Source: Helianthus annuus
Taxonomy: Eukaryota > Streptophyta > Magnoliopsida > Asterales > Asteraceae
Reading direction: 5' to 3'
DNA length: 64,000 nt
Assembly (NCBI RefSeq): GCF_002127325.2
Contig: NC_035440.2
Span: 75,270,464-75,334,463, forward strand
Shown: positions 46,949 to 57,316 of the stretch, one piece after another
How positions within the stretch are numbered: the stretch's first letter is position 1
How the letters are laid out: each line of letters starts with the position of its first letter
Made by a program: the position numbers and the translations under genes
Notes under the pieces: generated by a model
What the model saw: only the letters and a program-made list of their open reading frames with translations
Told to the model about the DNA's origin: nothing
The model's database searches: none

Positions 46949-47645
46949 GTAGGGAGCAGAGCAGCAATGGAAACAATAAAGGCAAGGGTTGCTACGGATG
47001 TGGCGACAAAGGACACTAACGGAAGGACTGCCCGAAGGAAAAATAAAGTTCATGGGAGCAGATGTCACGAAAGTAGCACCCAAGGCACGCCAGGACCTGA
47101 ACGTAGCTACTGGAACATTCTGTGTAAACCAAGACTATGCATCCCTTTTGATTGATACTTGCGCCGACCTTAGCCTTGTATCTGTAGAAATTTAAGAACC
47201 TACTTGGTGTAGAAGCGAGTAAGCTAGACAACCCCCCCCCCCTATTCAATAGAATTAGCGAATGGGAAATTAGTCAAATAGGGTGAAGTTATCAAGGACT
47301 GAATAATTGGACTTGGAGAATGAAAATTTTCTATAGACTTTCTACGAGTCGATTTGGGAAGTTTGATGTAGTGGTTGGGATGGATTGGTTATCTAGCAAC
47401 CGTGCGGAGATAATTTGCCATGAGTAGATCATTCGCATTCCGATGACGAAAGAAGAGATGATCGTGATCCATGGAGAGAAGCATGATACGCCTTTACGGA
47501 TCATCAATTGTATGAAAGCACAGATGTGTCTACGTAAAAGATGCGTTGCCTTCTTAGCTCATGTAGTGGATAAGGAAGCCGAAGTGACGAAGCTTGAAGA
47601 TGTCCCTGTGGTAAGGGAATATCCCAAGGTCTTCCCCGAAGACTT
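46949..47645 (+). pseudogene. Gag knuckle and protease region of element H (third segment)
   Basis: This continues H beyond F. A CCHC knuckle reads CYGCGDKGH, a stop, then RKDCPK (about 46990-47035). A protease-like segment follows with LLIDTCADLSLVS where DSGAD is expected, then VVVGMDWLS and EIICHE as in elements A and D. An 88-codon frame (47443-47650) matches the protease-RT linker (KLEDVPVVREYPKVFPED). An eleven-C run lies at 47232-47242. Element G interrupts it at its GACTT target. Confidence 0.8.
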
Positions 47646-48169
47646 TGTTAGTGCATACATTTGTCGACTTCGTCTTGTATCGAGTCTTAGTCTTAGAATG
47701 TTAGATTAGGGCGCATTGTACGAGGTTCCACTTATGCGTACATGTCCGTTCAAGTGAAACCTTATGAGAGGTTCCGCTTCAACGTACATGTCCGTTCAAG
47801 TGAAACCTTATGAGAGGTTCCGCTTGAACGTACATGTCCGTTCAAGTGAAACCTTATGAGAGGTTCCGCTTCAACGTACATGTCCGTTCAAGTGAAACCT
47901 TATGAGAGGTTCCGCTTGAACGTACATGTCCGTTCAAGTGAAACCTCCAACACTATAAATACCTCTTAAGCGAAATCATTTGTAACGTGTGTGAGATTCC
48001 ATACCGAGGTGCTGCCGGTGTGAGAATTGGTTGTAAACGCTATTATATCAATCAACAAAGTGATTTAAGTGAAGATCTAGCTGTTTCTACGTCAGGTACT
48101 TGTTTTCCGCACCTGTATCTGATCAAAACTCCTCTGATAGACTCGTTCGGGTCAGAATTCGATCCTACA
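47646..48169 (+). repeat. 5' LTR of element G
   Basis: Starts TGTTAGTGCATAC and ends GATCCTACA. It holds five 46-bp tandem units (47728-47950) and a TATA box TATAAAT at 47953-47959. Shares its start and end blocks with LTR F but has a different promoter region. Confidence 0.95.
47728..47950 (+). repeat. Five 46-bp tandem units, each a hairpin, in LTR G promoter
   Basis: Each unit runs GAGGTTCCGCTTGAACG, an 8-nt loop, then CGTTCAAGTGAAACC and TTATGA. The two arms pair over about 14 of 15 positions counting G-U pairs. Units alternate between CTTGAACG and CTTCAACG. The array ends just upstream of the TATA box. The 3' LTR has five units as well (about 55850-56075), without the alternation. Confidence 0.85.
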
Positions 48170-48171
48170 AG

Positions 48172-48183
48172 TGGTATCAGAGC
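48172..48183 (+). other. Primer-binding site of element G (tRNA-iMet)
   Basis: TGGTATCAGAGC lies two bases after the LTR end (CTACA, AG, then the site). Confidence 0.95.
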
Positions 48184-48369
48184 TTCAGGAGGAGGAGTTC
48201 TACAGAGATTTGCTGGATTTCATCATATATTCTTACTTCTACACCTTCTTTCATTATTTCAGAAAGATTTTACGGTCGAAATTCGCTCAAAATTTCACAG
48301 ATTGTAGATAATTGATAATAGTCAAACCCTTGAAAGTTTCATATCAAAAATCGACCTAAAAATGGACCA

Positions 48370-48705
48370 AATTACCTTCGGATGTGGTTTCGCTTATTCG
48401 GACAATGTGTAGTTTCACTTCAGTGTCACATATTTCTTGAGGTTTCGCTTCAAAGTCACTAGGTTTCGCTTCATAACCCCTGGTTTCGCTTGTCTGTTAA
48501 CATAGTTTCGCTTCTATGAGCATAATAAACATGGTTTCGCTTGATTGACAAGATGTTTCGCTTATCTGGACATCCTAACTAACACCTTTCGCTTATAAGT
48601 CAAACAGGTTCTGCTTATTTGTCCTCAATAAAGTTTCGTTTATTTGACATTCACAGGGTATCGCTTATTTGTCACAACAAGGTGGTTTCGCTTATCGGTC
48701 CAATC
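48370..48705 (+). repeat. Spaced GGTTTCGCTT array in the leader of G
   Basis: About thirteen copies of GGTTTCGCTT(A/C) recur every 20-32 bp with unrelated spacers; several are followed by ATTTGTCA or ATTGACA. It occupies the same place as the TGATTTCGCTC array of F but has its own consensus. Confidence 0.8.
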
Positions 48706-49515
48706 ATATAATCATATTAATAAAGTTGTCGGCTTCAATAAAAAGGAATTTTGTTGTTGTGTTAGCACCGACCCACTTGTTTTGATAGGTCCAATCAAAA
48801 TTAACGTGGCCCAAAGTAGTCACGTGAATGTAGGTTGTTGGCCCAATCAGCTTTGTTTATAAAAAATATGGTCAAGTGAGAATTGAATTGGAATTTAGTT
48901 TGTCAGCTTAGTGTATTGTAATCATCGGCCCTATCAAATAAAAAATCAAGAGTCGGCCCAATGCATGTGAATAAAAATCATCGGCCCTATCAATCAGCTT
49001 AGTGTTTGTCAGCTTTGTTACTAATAGTTGTCAGTTCACTTGATATAACAAATCAAATAATGCTTTCAAAGGTCCAATGAGGGGTAAGTTGAGTATTGAT
49101 CAATTAGAAGACTGTCGGCCACTAGTGTAATGTTATCAGAAATCTTTTTAGAGCATTGGTGTTAGTTAGTGGGATTAAAAATTATGGCCCAATCACAGTT
49201 TGAGGATTAAAACTTTTAAATGTGCAGCCCATGTGATATTAAACGGCCCAATCAAGTGAAATTTTGTCAAAATTTGAGGTCCAATGAGGATTAGTGGGGT
49301 GCATGTGAAGTAACATAATTCATCCGATCATATTTTGTTAGTTATCATTTTAGTGGGGTGTGGATAATAGGTTAGTGATTGCGGCCCAATTAAAATTTTT
49401 AAAGGATTTAAAAATTGTTGTTGGCAACTTGTTTGGTATAATAGTTGCATATGTTGTTATGAGGCCTATTGATTTTTCTGGTATACAAGTTTCGGCCCAT
49501 CTCGGCCCATTGAAG
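48695..49515 (+). repeat. GGCCCAAT/GGTCCAAT-rich leader of G
   Basis: About fourteen copies of GGCCCAATC, GGTCCAATG or GGCCCTATC are spread over 0.8 kb, far denser than elsewhere in the window. GGCCCA is the reverse complement of the plant TGGGCC (site II) promoter element. I found no ORF here. Confidence 0.6.
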
Positions 49516-50013
49516 TTGGTCAAAACAGTTTGAAGGTAAGTCAGATTTGTGTGGTGAGTTTTGGCTCAGTCTGCGCCAAATTCGAGTCACATCAAATCTC
49601 ATTAGCACAAGGTCGCTTGAAATTGATTCAGTTCATTTGAGAATAGTCATTTGAATTCAAACTTGGTCAAGGTTGTGTGGTTTAGTTAGGTCGCGTGAAA
49701 CGGTCCGATTCGTTTGAAAGAAATCATTTCGCTTGGAAGTTTGTTCCAGTTCGTACGGTTTGGAGTTCGCAATTTTCAAAGATTTATCACGGTGTCCAAA
49801 AGTCCATCAGTTCGTATGTAGTGAGTCTGGTCGTTTGAGTTTGATCCGGGTCATAGCAATCCACACAGAATATTCATCAGTTCGAGTGATTCAGTTCACA
49901 CAGAGTATCAGTTTGATTCAGTTGCTTTGATAAGTGATTTAAACTGATTGTATTTTTTGTTTGTTTGTGTACGTCAGGTAATTCGAGATCATCAGGTGAT
50001 ACAAGTGTGAAAC
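49516..50013 (+). other. Distal leader of G
   Basis: Noncoding leader between the GGCCCA-rich block and the gag start. It has scattered TTCGTT, TTCGCTT and CAGTTCG words, perhaps decayed array units. Nothing else is recognised. Confidence 0.4.
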
Positions 50014-53000
50014 ATGGATACTGAGTTTTACAACGCGTTTGCTACAACCCCTGCTAGTCCGTCTGACATTACAAAGACCATGACAATGGAGAATGAAACC
50101 GGAACAATGCAAAAACCTCCGAAACTTATGGGAATTGAAGATTATCAAGGATAGAAGAAACGATTCGAGAATTGGGTTCAGGCGAATCATCTGAAAGCTT
50201 GGGAGAGCATCGAAACTGAATATGAGAGGCCAAAGAATTCAGTGGGTGTTGATAAAATCATTTCAGAGTTCACTGAGCAAGAGAGAGAGAGAGTAATAAA
50301 GCAGAAAAGATGATGATCAATTTACTACAACAAGCTGTTAAGGAGGATATATTTGTGTTGCTTCAACACGATGAAAATGCTACAAAGCAAAGCAGCATTG
50401 CTGAAAAAGGAGTTTGAACTATTTGCGTGCATGCCTGGTGAAACAACAAAGACTCTTATTGAAAGATACTATCATCTCGTACGCACCATGTCACAGTTGA
50501 AGATTACCAAAACTCCAGCAGAATGGGTTGAAAAGCTTGATGATGCGTTACCGCAAAAGGAATGGGGTACATATCTGATGATATTGAAGAATTCCGGACA
50601 GTTTAGCAGGTTATCGATTGCACAGTTTATAGAGAAGTTGGAGGCACAGGATCTGGAGCAGCAGAAAATCGTTAGAATGAACAGTTCAACTCATCAACAA
50701 GGTATCAAATTGTACTATAAAGGAAATGTTCAAACTGCTGAAGCCAGTCCAAAGATACAAACTGCATTTAGTGCTGGAAATCAATCTGAATCAAGCAGTC
50801 AAGGATATGTCAATACTAGTGGGTTCTTAACGGTAAATCCTCCAAGTGCTCAAAGTACATCAGTTGGAAATGGTCATCTGTTACAATGCAATGTGGCTCT
50901 ACATCTTCAAAACGGACAGAATTATACTGAAGAAGTTGTAAAGAGTCATATGGGTCTATTGGTCACTGCATTGGAATCTTTTGAAGGGTTGATTGCAGTA
51001 AGAATTGGCAATCCAATGCTGACAAAAGAAGATTATGACCAGATCGATGCAGAGGAGCTAGAATTGATGGACATCAAGTGGGCCTTGGCGAGTGTTTTGA
51101 GGAGAGCTGAAAAGTTTAGATTGATTACAGGGAGAACTGATTTCTTGGATGCAAACCTTTCTAACTTAGGATTTGATAAATCTAAAGTTGTTTGTTTTCG
51201 TTGCAGGGAGAAAGGCCACTTTAAAAGAGAGTGCAAGAATCAGGAGCCGAGAGGAGCAAAGGAGTCTTCTGGAAAAGATGATTATTATAGGAAAACCATT
51301 TATCAGCAAATCACTCATCAACCGCATCAACAAAAGGAAACTCAAACGGAACATGGAAGAATGATCGAGGATGCAAACAGGAAAGCTTATTATGGCATCA
51401 TTGATCAAGATGATGAGAAAATGGCTGAAGGTTTTAGCTGGTACAAGTTTATTCCAGCTGATTCAAATGTTCAAGCGTTTATTGCACATATTATTCGAAA
51501 GCAAGAAATGCTGAAGGAATGGATGGAAGTGTTATCTGATGAAGAGAAAAGTGAAGATGAAGGATCTGTTTCTTCTGAAAACAGTTCATCAGAAACAAGT
51601 GATAGTGATGAAGAGATGGAACAGATAAATCTTGGAAAAACTCATTTATCTTCTGACACTTTTGAATTTTATTTGGCAGAAAAATTGAAGAAACTGAAAG
51701 AGAAGAAAGCTACAAAAGAATTGAAAGAAGTCAAAGTGATAGAGATGATTGTAGAAGTTGAAAAGAGAGTTGAAGTCGAGAAGATCGTTGAAGTCACAAA
51801 ACCCTGTCTTACATGTTTAGAGTCTTGTAAACAATGTATAGAAAAAGATGAGAGGTTTACTGAGTTAGAAAAGTTGAAAGAATAATTGTTGTTTGATGTA
51901 AAGAACTTGAAAAAGTCGTATGATGTATTGAACAGGCATGTGAATGGTCTGGAGAAGACTAACTCTGAAAGAGAGAAAGCTTTGAAAATGATGAATGCTA
52001 CCATGATGACAAAGCAGAAAGAGATCAACTTGTACATAGAAAAATGTGCAAAGTGGAAGAAAGAGTTGGATAATGAAGCAGCTGAGAATGAAAGAATCAG
52101 AAGATTGCTGCAAAGTTACAAAGGTTGTGACTACATAATCGATAGAATTTATCCAACAGTAGAAGGTTTTGAAGCGTTTAAAGATGAAGAAACAAAGCCA
52201 AAAAAGAAGAAGGATACTGGTAAGAAACAGGGTGTCTGTTATAATAAGTGTCCGCCTCCGATTTGGGAAGGGTACTCGCCTAGAAAACCTAACGAGGAAG
52301 AACTAAAATAGGCTGTCAATATTAAATTAGAATCCGAGATAACCGATGTTTTACCGGACAATATTGACGTCACGTTCACAGCGTCCGACACAGATCACGA
52401 GTCCGAACTGATAAAACGAGTGGTCGATCAGGTGTTGGATAAGGATGAGGAGTCAGAGTCAAAGTCCGATTCCGAAAGTTCGTGTCAGTCAGTCGGGAGT
52501 TCAAATTCGTCCGAAAAGAGTTCAAAATCAGCGGGAAAACGGGTTTACAGTAAAGAGTTTTTGTTGTCAAAATCTAATTTGAATGATGAAACATTTGAAG
52601 TTGTATATACTTTGAGTGGTTCTGACAAATTATATTTTGATAAAGAGTTTCCAATAAGAGGTGTTAAACCAGAAATGATCAAAAAGGTTTTCAAATTAAC
52701 AGAAATTAATATTTCTGAAATAAAAGATGAAAATCTTAAAGTAAAACCTAAACCTTACACCTCAAGAGTACAAAAAAGATTAAACAAGAAAAAAGGTTAC
52801 AATTCTGGTTCTGGTTTTCAAAAGAAACCAAACCAAAATCGTAGCTACAAAAAGAAAGGACTTGGTTTTACTCCACCAGTAAACTATAAAAATGAAAAAT
52901 TTTCTAAAACAAATACAAAATTTGTTTCAGGTACAAGCTCGGAAGAGGAACCAAAAAGCCCATTCTGGAAACAATCTAATCAAGAATTTCTTGCCGAGAA

Positions 53001-53634
53001 GAGAAAGAATGGAGCTTATGTGAAGAAAGAGACAAGAACCTGTTTCCGATGCAATGAAGCTGGTCACATTGCATGGAACTGTCTGAAAGCGACAAACAAA
53101 AAACAGGGAGTTTCTGGAAAACTAAAAGAAGTTGTTGTTGATAAAACCAAACCACTGACTGAAAAATTTAAAGTTTTCAAAAATTCAACATTTGAAGTTG
53201 GTGAGTGTTCGAAGATATTTTACAGGCGTAGTGTTAAACTTGACAACCAAAAATGGGTTGTTAAGAAATCTGAGGTAAAATCTGGTGATGAATCTGATTC
53301 CACAAAATCAGAGGAGCCACAGTTTGATGAGAGTGATCAAAACTCAGTTCCTTCAATGGATGATGAGAACTTTCCACCATTGAGGACTGAGAATTTTAAA
53401 AGGAAAGTTGGAAAGTCTGAAATCTCAAATCAGGGTTATTCTGAAAAGGATAATTTTGATGTTGAAAAAGCATTTAATGGGAAAGTTAAGAAGATTTTCA
53501 GAAAAATGGTTGATGGGAAGGTGAAAGGGGTAAAAGACTTCTACGCTACAAAGAAAGCAACTTACACGCCAACAAACTCTGAACTGAAATCACCCAAGGC
53601 TGGTCAGGCTTGGCTGGACATTTTCTTTGCTTGA
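50014..53634 (+). pseudogene. gag: Giant copia gag of element G (about 1,200 residues)
   Basis: ATG 50014 begins MDTEFYNAFA, and one frame spans about 1,207 codons. Order: UBN2-like gag domain (first ~260); CCHC knuckle 1 (CFRCREKGHFKREC, nt 51193-51234); acidic Ser/Glu region; four-Cys cluster (CLTCLESCKQC, about 51806); long Lys/Glu coiled-coil; basic Asn/Lys region; CCHC knuckle 2 (CFRCNEAGHIAWNC, nt 53041-53082); Lys-rich tail. Damage: TAG at 50152 (Trp in relatives), a frameshift with a small deletion between about 50285 and 50385, TAA at 51883, TAG at about 52308. The last 440 codons are open. Typical SIRE gag is, as I recall, about half this length with one knuckle, so the C-terminal half looks like an extension. 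Confidence 0.9.
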
Positions 53635-53646
53635 AAAACCTGACGT

Positions 53647-53687
53647 GCCGGAGATCCCAAGTTTGTAATCGTGGATCAGGAATCGGC
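53647..53687 (+). ncRNA. Post-gag hairpin 1 of element G
   Basis: A 41-nt hairpin beginning 12 nt after the gag TGA. Outer stem GCCG/CGGC, internal loop GA / AGGAAT, inner stem GATCC/GGATC, loop of 15. The spacer from the stop resembles that of element I (AAA.CCTGAC.T). Confidence 0.75.
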
Positions 53688-53758
53688 ATCTTTCATGTTT
53701 AATAAGGTTGTTTTAAAAGTTCTTAAAATTGTTAAAACTTTACAGGTTAAAGGACTAC

Positions 53759-53799
53759 GCCAGAGCTTCCAGGTTGGTAAGTGCGAAGCAGGAATCGGC
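53759..53799 (+). ncRNA. Post-gag hairpin 2 of element G
   Basis: Same architecture 112 nt further on: inner stem GCTTC/GAAGC, outer stem GCCA/CGGC with one pair weakened. Confidence 0.7.
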
Positions 53800-55773
53800 A
53801 TTCTGATTGGTAAAATGGTTTATGTAGAGGTGACATACCTACAAGTGGTATTGTTTGGTTATTTTTACAAGTGGTACAGGTTGCTTGATTGCAAACAGTG
53901 AATCAAGGACATTAAGTTGTACTTGATTTACTACATTTGATAAAACTGACAAGATGATGAACCATATCCCCGTACTTAAACAAGTGGTAAACTTACAAGT
54001 GGTGAAAACAAATTCATTTTCTAGAAAAATCATTTTGATTAAAACAAACTTAAGTGTTTTGAAATCTAAATGAGAAAATGGTTTGTGAAAAGGGGAGTTC
54101 AGAGTGTTTATGCCTAGTGAATGGCGATTTGATGCGATTCGATGTCAGTTGTCATGTTTCTGTACAGTTTGTTTTGAATTGTCTTCAAGTGGGCCAGGAG
54201 CTTAGATAGTTTTTCAAATTTCTTTAATGTGTTTGCATTTTAGGGGGAGTAGAAATTTCTGAAAATCCAAAAACATTAGAAAATTTGAAAAAGCCAAAAA
54301 CATGATAAAATTCAAAAATGGGTTTCGTTGTGAAAAGAGGAAATGATAGTACATCAGTGGACTGTCACAACATGCTAAAGAATTGGAGAGATAAAAATGT
54401 GATAAACAATCTCACTGCAGATATGCCAGTAGGTTTTTGCACATTTAGTAGATTGTGACGAGATATAAACCTAAAAATTCAAACTTGCTTATTCTGTGGG
54501 GAACAACATCTTGGATATATAGGTAACCCCTGAAATCTTGTTTGAAAGGTCCCTTATTCTGAGATACTAGGTCTTTATGCTCAGTGATATCTGGGGTATT
54601 ATCCTGGGACTTCTACTGTATGGAAGTACTAACCTAGTCCCCGGATAATGCTTTCCGCAAATGCTTGAAACATAGCATCGCCCTCAGCATGCTGATGAAA
54701 CAATAAAATTGATAGTCGATGCTGTTGTAATTCAAAAGATCCTCTAAAGGGGACACACCGAAAAGTCGAAGCCGTCATCTCTCTGCGTATACGGAAGTAT
54801 CGACCTGAGCTCTCACGGCCCTCGCATTTAACCCCTGAACAGATATCATCTGTGGTATACTCACCTGTAAGACTGAATATTGGGATCTGGATACGGGAGT
54901 ATATTCAAGAAGTGGGACACAAGGATAAGTTTAAGTCATTAAGACATTAACATCGTATCTCGGAACAATTGAACTTTGTGTGAAAATTTAAGTGGACAAA
55001 TATACTGACAATCTAGGTGAATTGTTTAGAACTTAAAATGAACTGAAGCTTAACGGTGTTGGTGACTTGTCTCAAAAACTGATATGATCCTCTTACACGA
55101 ACTCACATAAATATTGTTTGTAAATATTTCTTTACTGCATTAAATGTTTCTTTATTTCAAAATCCAAAAAGATTTTCAGTGTGTTTTAGCATAAACTTTT
55201 GAAAATTCAAAAAGATTTTCGACAACTGGTATTGAAAAGCAGATTTTCAAAATTCCGAGTGCTAAACATGATGAGTAATATTTGAGGGGGAGTGTATGTT
55301 TGGAATTAAATGTTTTCATAATCTATCCTTTCAAGTGGTTCATCAAAATCTGTGTTTGTTTTGAAAGAGAGTCTAAGTTAGTGCAAGTTTATATGTTTGA
55401 AATATGTAAGTGAAAGAAATTTACTTTGAGGTAGAGCTTATGCAGGTCAAGTTGAGCTAGGTTATTCGTTCCTGAGATCTGAGCTAAATAGAGAAGCCAG
55501 GTTCCAATACTTGAGGGCTCTGATTGGAGATAGCCAGGCAAAGATTTTGGAACATGAAGAGTCAGGCTGACTGATATTGAGAAGCTGTTAGACGGAAAAC
55601 CAGACAACGATCCTAAAGCTAATGATGCTGATGATCTGAAGAAATGCCAGCATATCGCAAGGGGGAGTCTGAAGACCTGCAAGAAAAGATTGAGGATGAA
55701 GCCCAGAGACAGATCAAGACTGAAGATGCGAAGACTCGACACTTAAAGACTCGTCAACATCTGAGGGGGAGTC
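53800..55773 (+). other. Conserved noncoding 3' module of element G
   Basis: About 2 kb without a usable frame, similar along its length to the F module. It holds PBS-like CCTACAAGTGGTAT (53838-53851) with further ACAAGTGGT copies, GGGGAG tracts (about 54091, 54243, 55287), the stem-loop at 54596-54651, an ACAGAT/ATCTGT hairpin near 54840, and the final tract CTGAGGGGGAGTC next to the 3' LTR. Confidence 0.7.
54596..54651 (+). ncRNA. Conserved 56-nt stem-loop in the 3' module of G
   Basis: GTATTATCC and GGGAC pair with GTCCC and GGATAATGC through one central mismatch (T-C) plus one G-U; inner ACTTC/GAAGT pair. Equivalent to 42864 (F), 44323 (K) and 58775 (I). Confidence 0.65.
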
Positions 55774-56294
55774 TGTTAGTGCATACATCTGTCGACTTCG
55801 TCTTGTATCGAGTCTTAGTCTTAGAATGTTAGATTAGGGCGCATACGAGGTTCCACTTATGCGTACATGTCCGTTCAAGTGAAACCTTATGAGAGGTTCC
55901 GCTTGAACGTACATGTCCGTTCAAGTGAAACCTTATGAGAGGTTCCGCTTGAACGTACATGTCCGTTCAAGTGAAACCTTATGAGAGGTTCCGCTTGAAC
56001 GTACATGTCCGTTCAAGTGAAACCTTATGAGAGGTTCCGCTTGAACGTTCATGTCCGTTCAAGTGAAACCTCCAACACTATACATACCTCTTAAGCGAAA
56101 TCATTTGTAACGTGTGTGAGATTCCATACCGAGGTGCTGCCGGTGTGAGAATTGGTTGTAAACGCTGTTATATCAATCAACAAAGTGATTTAAGTGAAGA
56201 TGTAGCTGTTTCTACGTCAGGTACTTGTTTTCCGCACCTGTATCTGATCAAAACTCCTCTGATAGACTCATTCGGGTCAGAATTCGATCCTACA
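55774..56294 (+). repeat. 3' LTR of element G
   Basis: 521 bp; lacks three bases present in the 5' LTR (after GGGCGCAT). The TATA box reads TATACATA instead of TATAAATA. Followed by the GACTT duplication. Confidence 0.95.
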
Positions 56295-57316
56295 GACTTG
56301 CCAGGATTACCTCCTCAGAGACAAGTCGAGCTCCACATTTACTTGGTACTAGGCGCCAAGCCTGTAGCCAAGGCACCTTACCGACTTGCGCCTTCCGAGA
56401 TGCAAGAGTTATCCACCTTACCGACTTGCACCTTACCGACTTGCGCCAAGCCTGTAGCCAAGGCACCTTACCGACTTGCTTCAGGAGTTATTGGACAAGG
56501 GATTCATAAGGCCGAGCTTCTCGCCGTGGGGAGCTCTAGTGTTATTTGTTAGGAAGAAGGAAAATAGCTTTCATATGAGCATACAGCCTAATCTGAAAGG
56601 AACTCAGACGAGTTAATGAGGAAAAAGTATGGTAAGAAGGTTACAGGAGATAGACAACTAACCATCAAGAATCGATACACCTTACCGAGAACAAATGACT
56701 TGCTTGACCAACTACAAGATTCCAGGTACTATTCCAAGATTGACATAAGGACAGGATAACATTAATTGAGGATACGGGAAGAAAGTATCCCTAAAGCGGC
56801 CTTACGGACTCGCTACGGGCATTACGAATTCCTTGTCATGACGTTTGTCTTAGCAAATGCACCGGCAGCATTCATGGACCTCATGAATCACGTGCGTAAG
56901 CTGTACCTGGACAAGGTCGTGATTATATTTATTGACGACATCCTTATTTTCTCAAAGACCAAGGAAGGTCATGAGCAACATCTGCGAGCTATCTTGGAGC
57001 TTTCAAAGAAAGTACAGTTATATGAAAAGTTGTCGAAGTACGAATTTTGGATTCGCGAGATGCACTTCTTAGGTCACGGGGTGAATAAGAATGGAATTCA
57101 TGCTGACCCTGCCAAGGTCGAAGCGATCAAGAATTGGGAAACCCCCAAGACGCCAACTAAGATACAACAAATTCTAGAGTTAGGAGGCTATCACAAACGA
57201 TTTATTAAGAATTTTTCAAAGACTGCTCAGCCGCTGACATCCCTAACCTAAAAGGATAAGGAGTTTGATTGGAGAGAGAAACAAGAGATAACACTTCAGA
57301 CGTTGAAGGGTAAACT
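56295..57316 (+). pseudogene. RT region of element H (fourth segment)
   Basis: The H pol frame resumes with [12 protein letters not shown] and [13 protein letters not shown], the RT start seen in A and D. It carries a local duplication (about 56350-56480) repeating the CCAAGCCTGTAGCCAAGGCA and CACCTTACCGACTTGC words. After several broken codons a clean 161-codon stretch (56766-57251) holds [25 protein letters not shown] and the FLGHGVNKNGIH segment of RT. A stop follows before the insertion at 57317. H cannot be functional. Confidence 0.85.

Larger units (their letters stand above)
47646..56294 (+). mobile_element. Copia gag-only element G
   Basis: An 8,649-bp element with 524- and 521-bp LTRs, a primer-binding site, an arrayed leader, one giant gag frame, two post-gag hairpins, the noncoding module and a polypurine tract. 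GACTT flanks both sides (47641-47645 and 56295-56299); removing G rejoins the H pol frame. No pol domain is present. It is the most complete copy of the gag-only family here. Confidence 0.95.
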
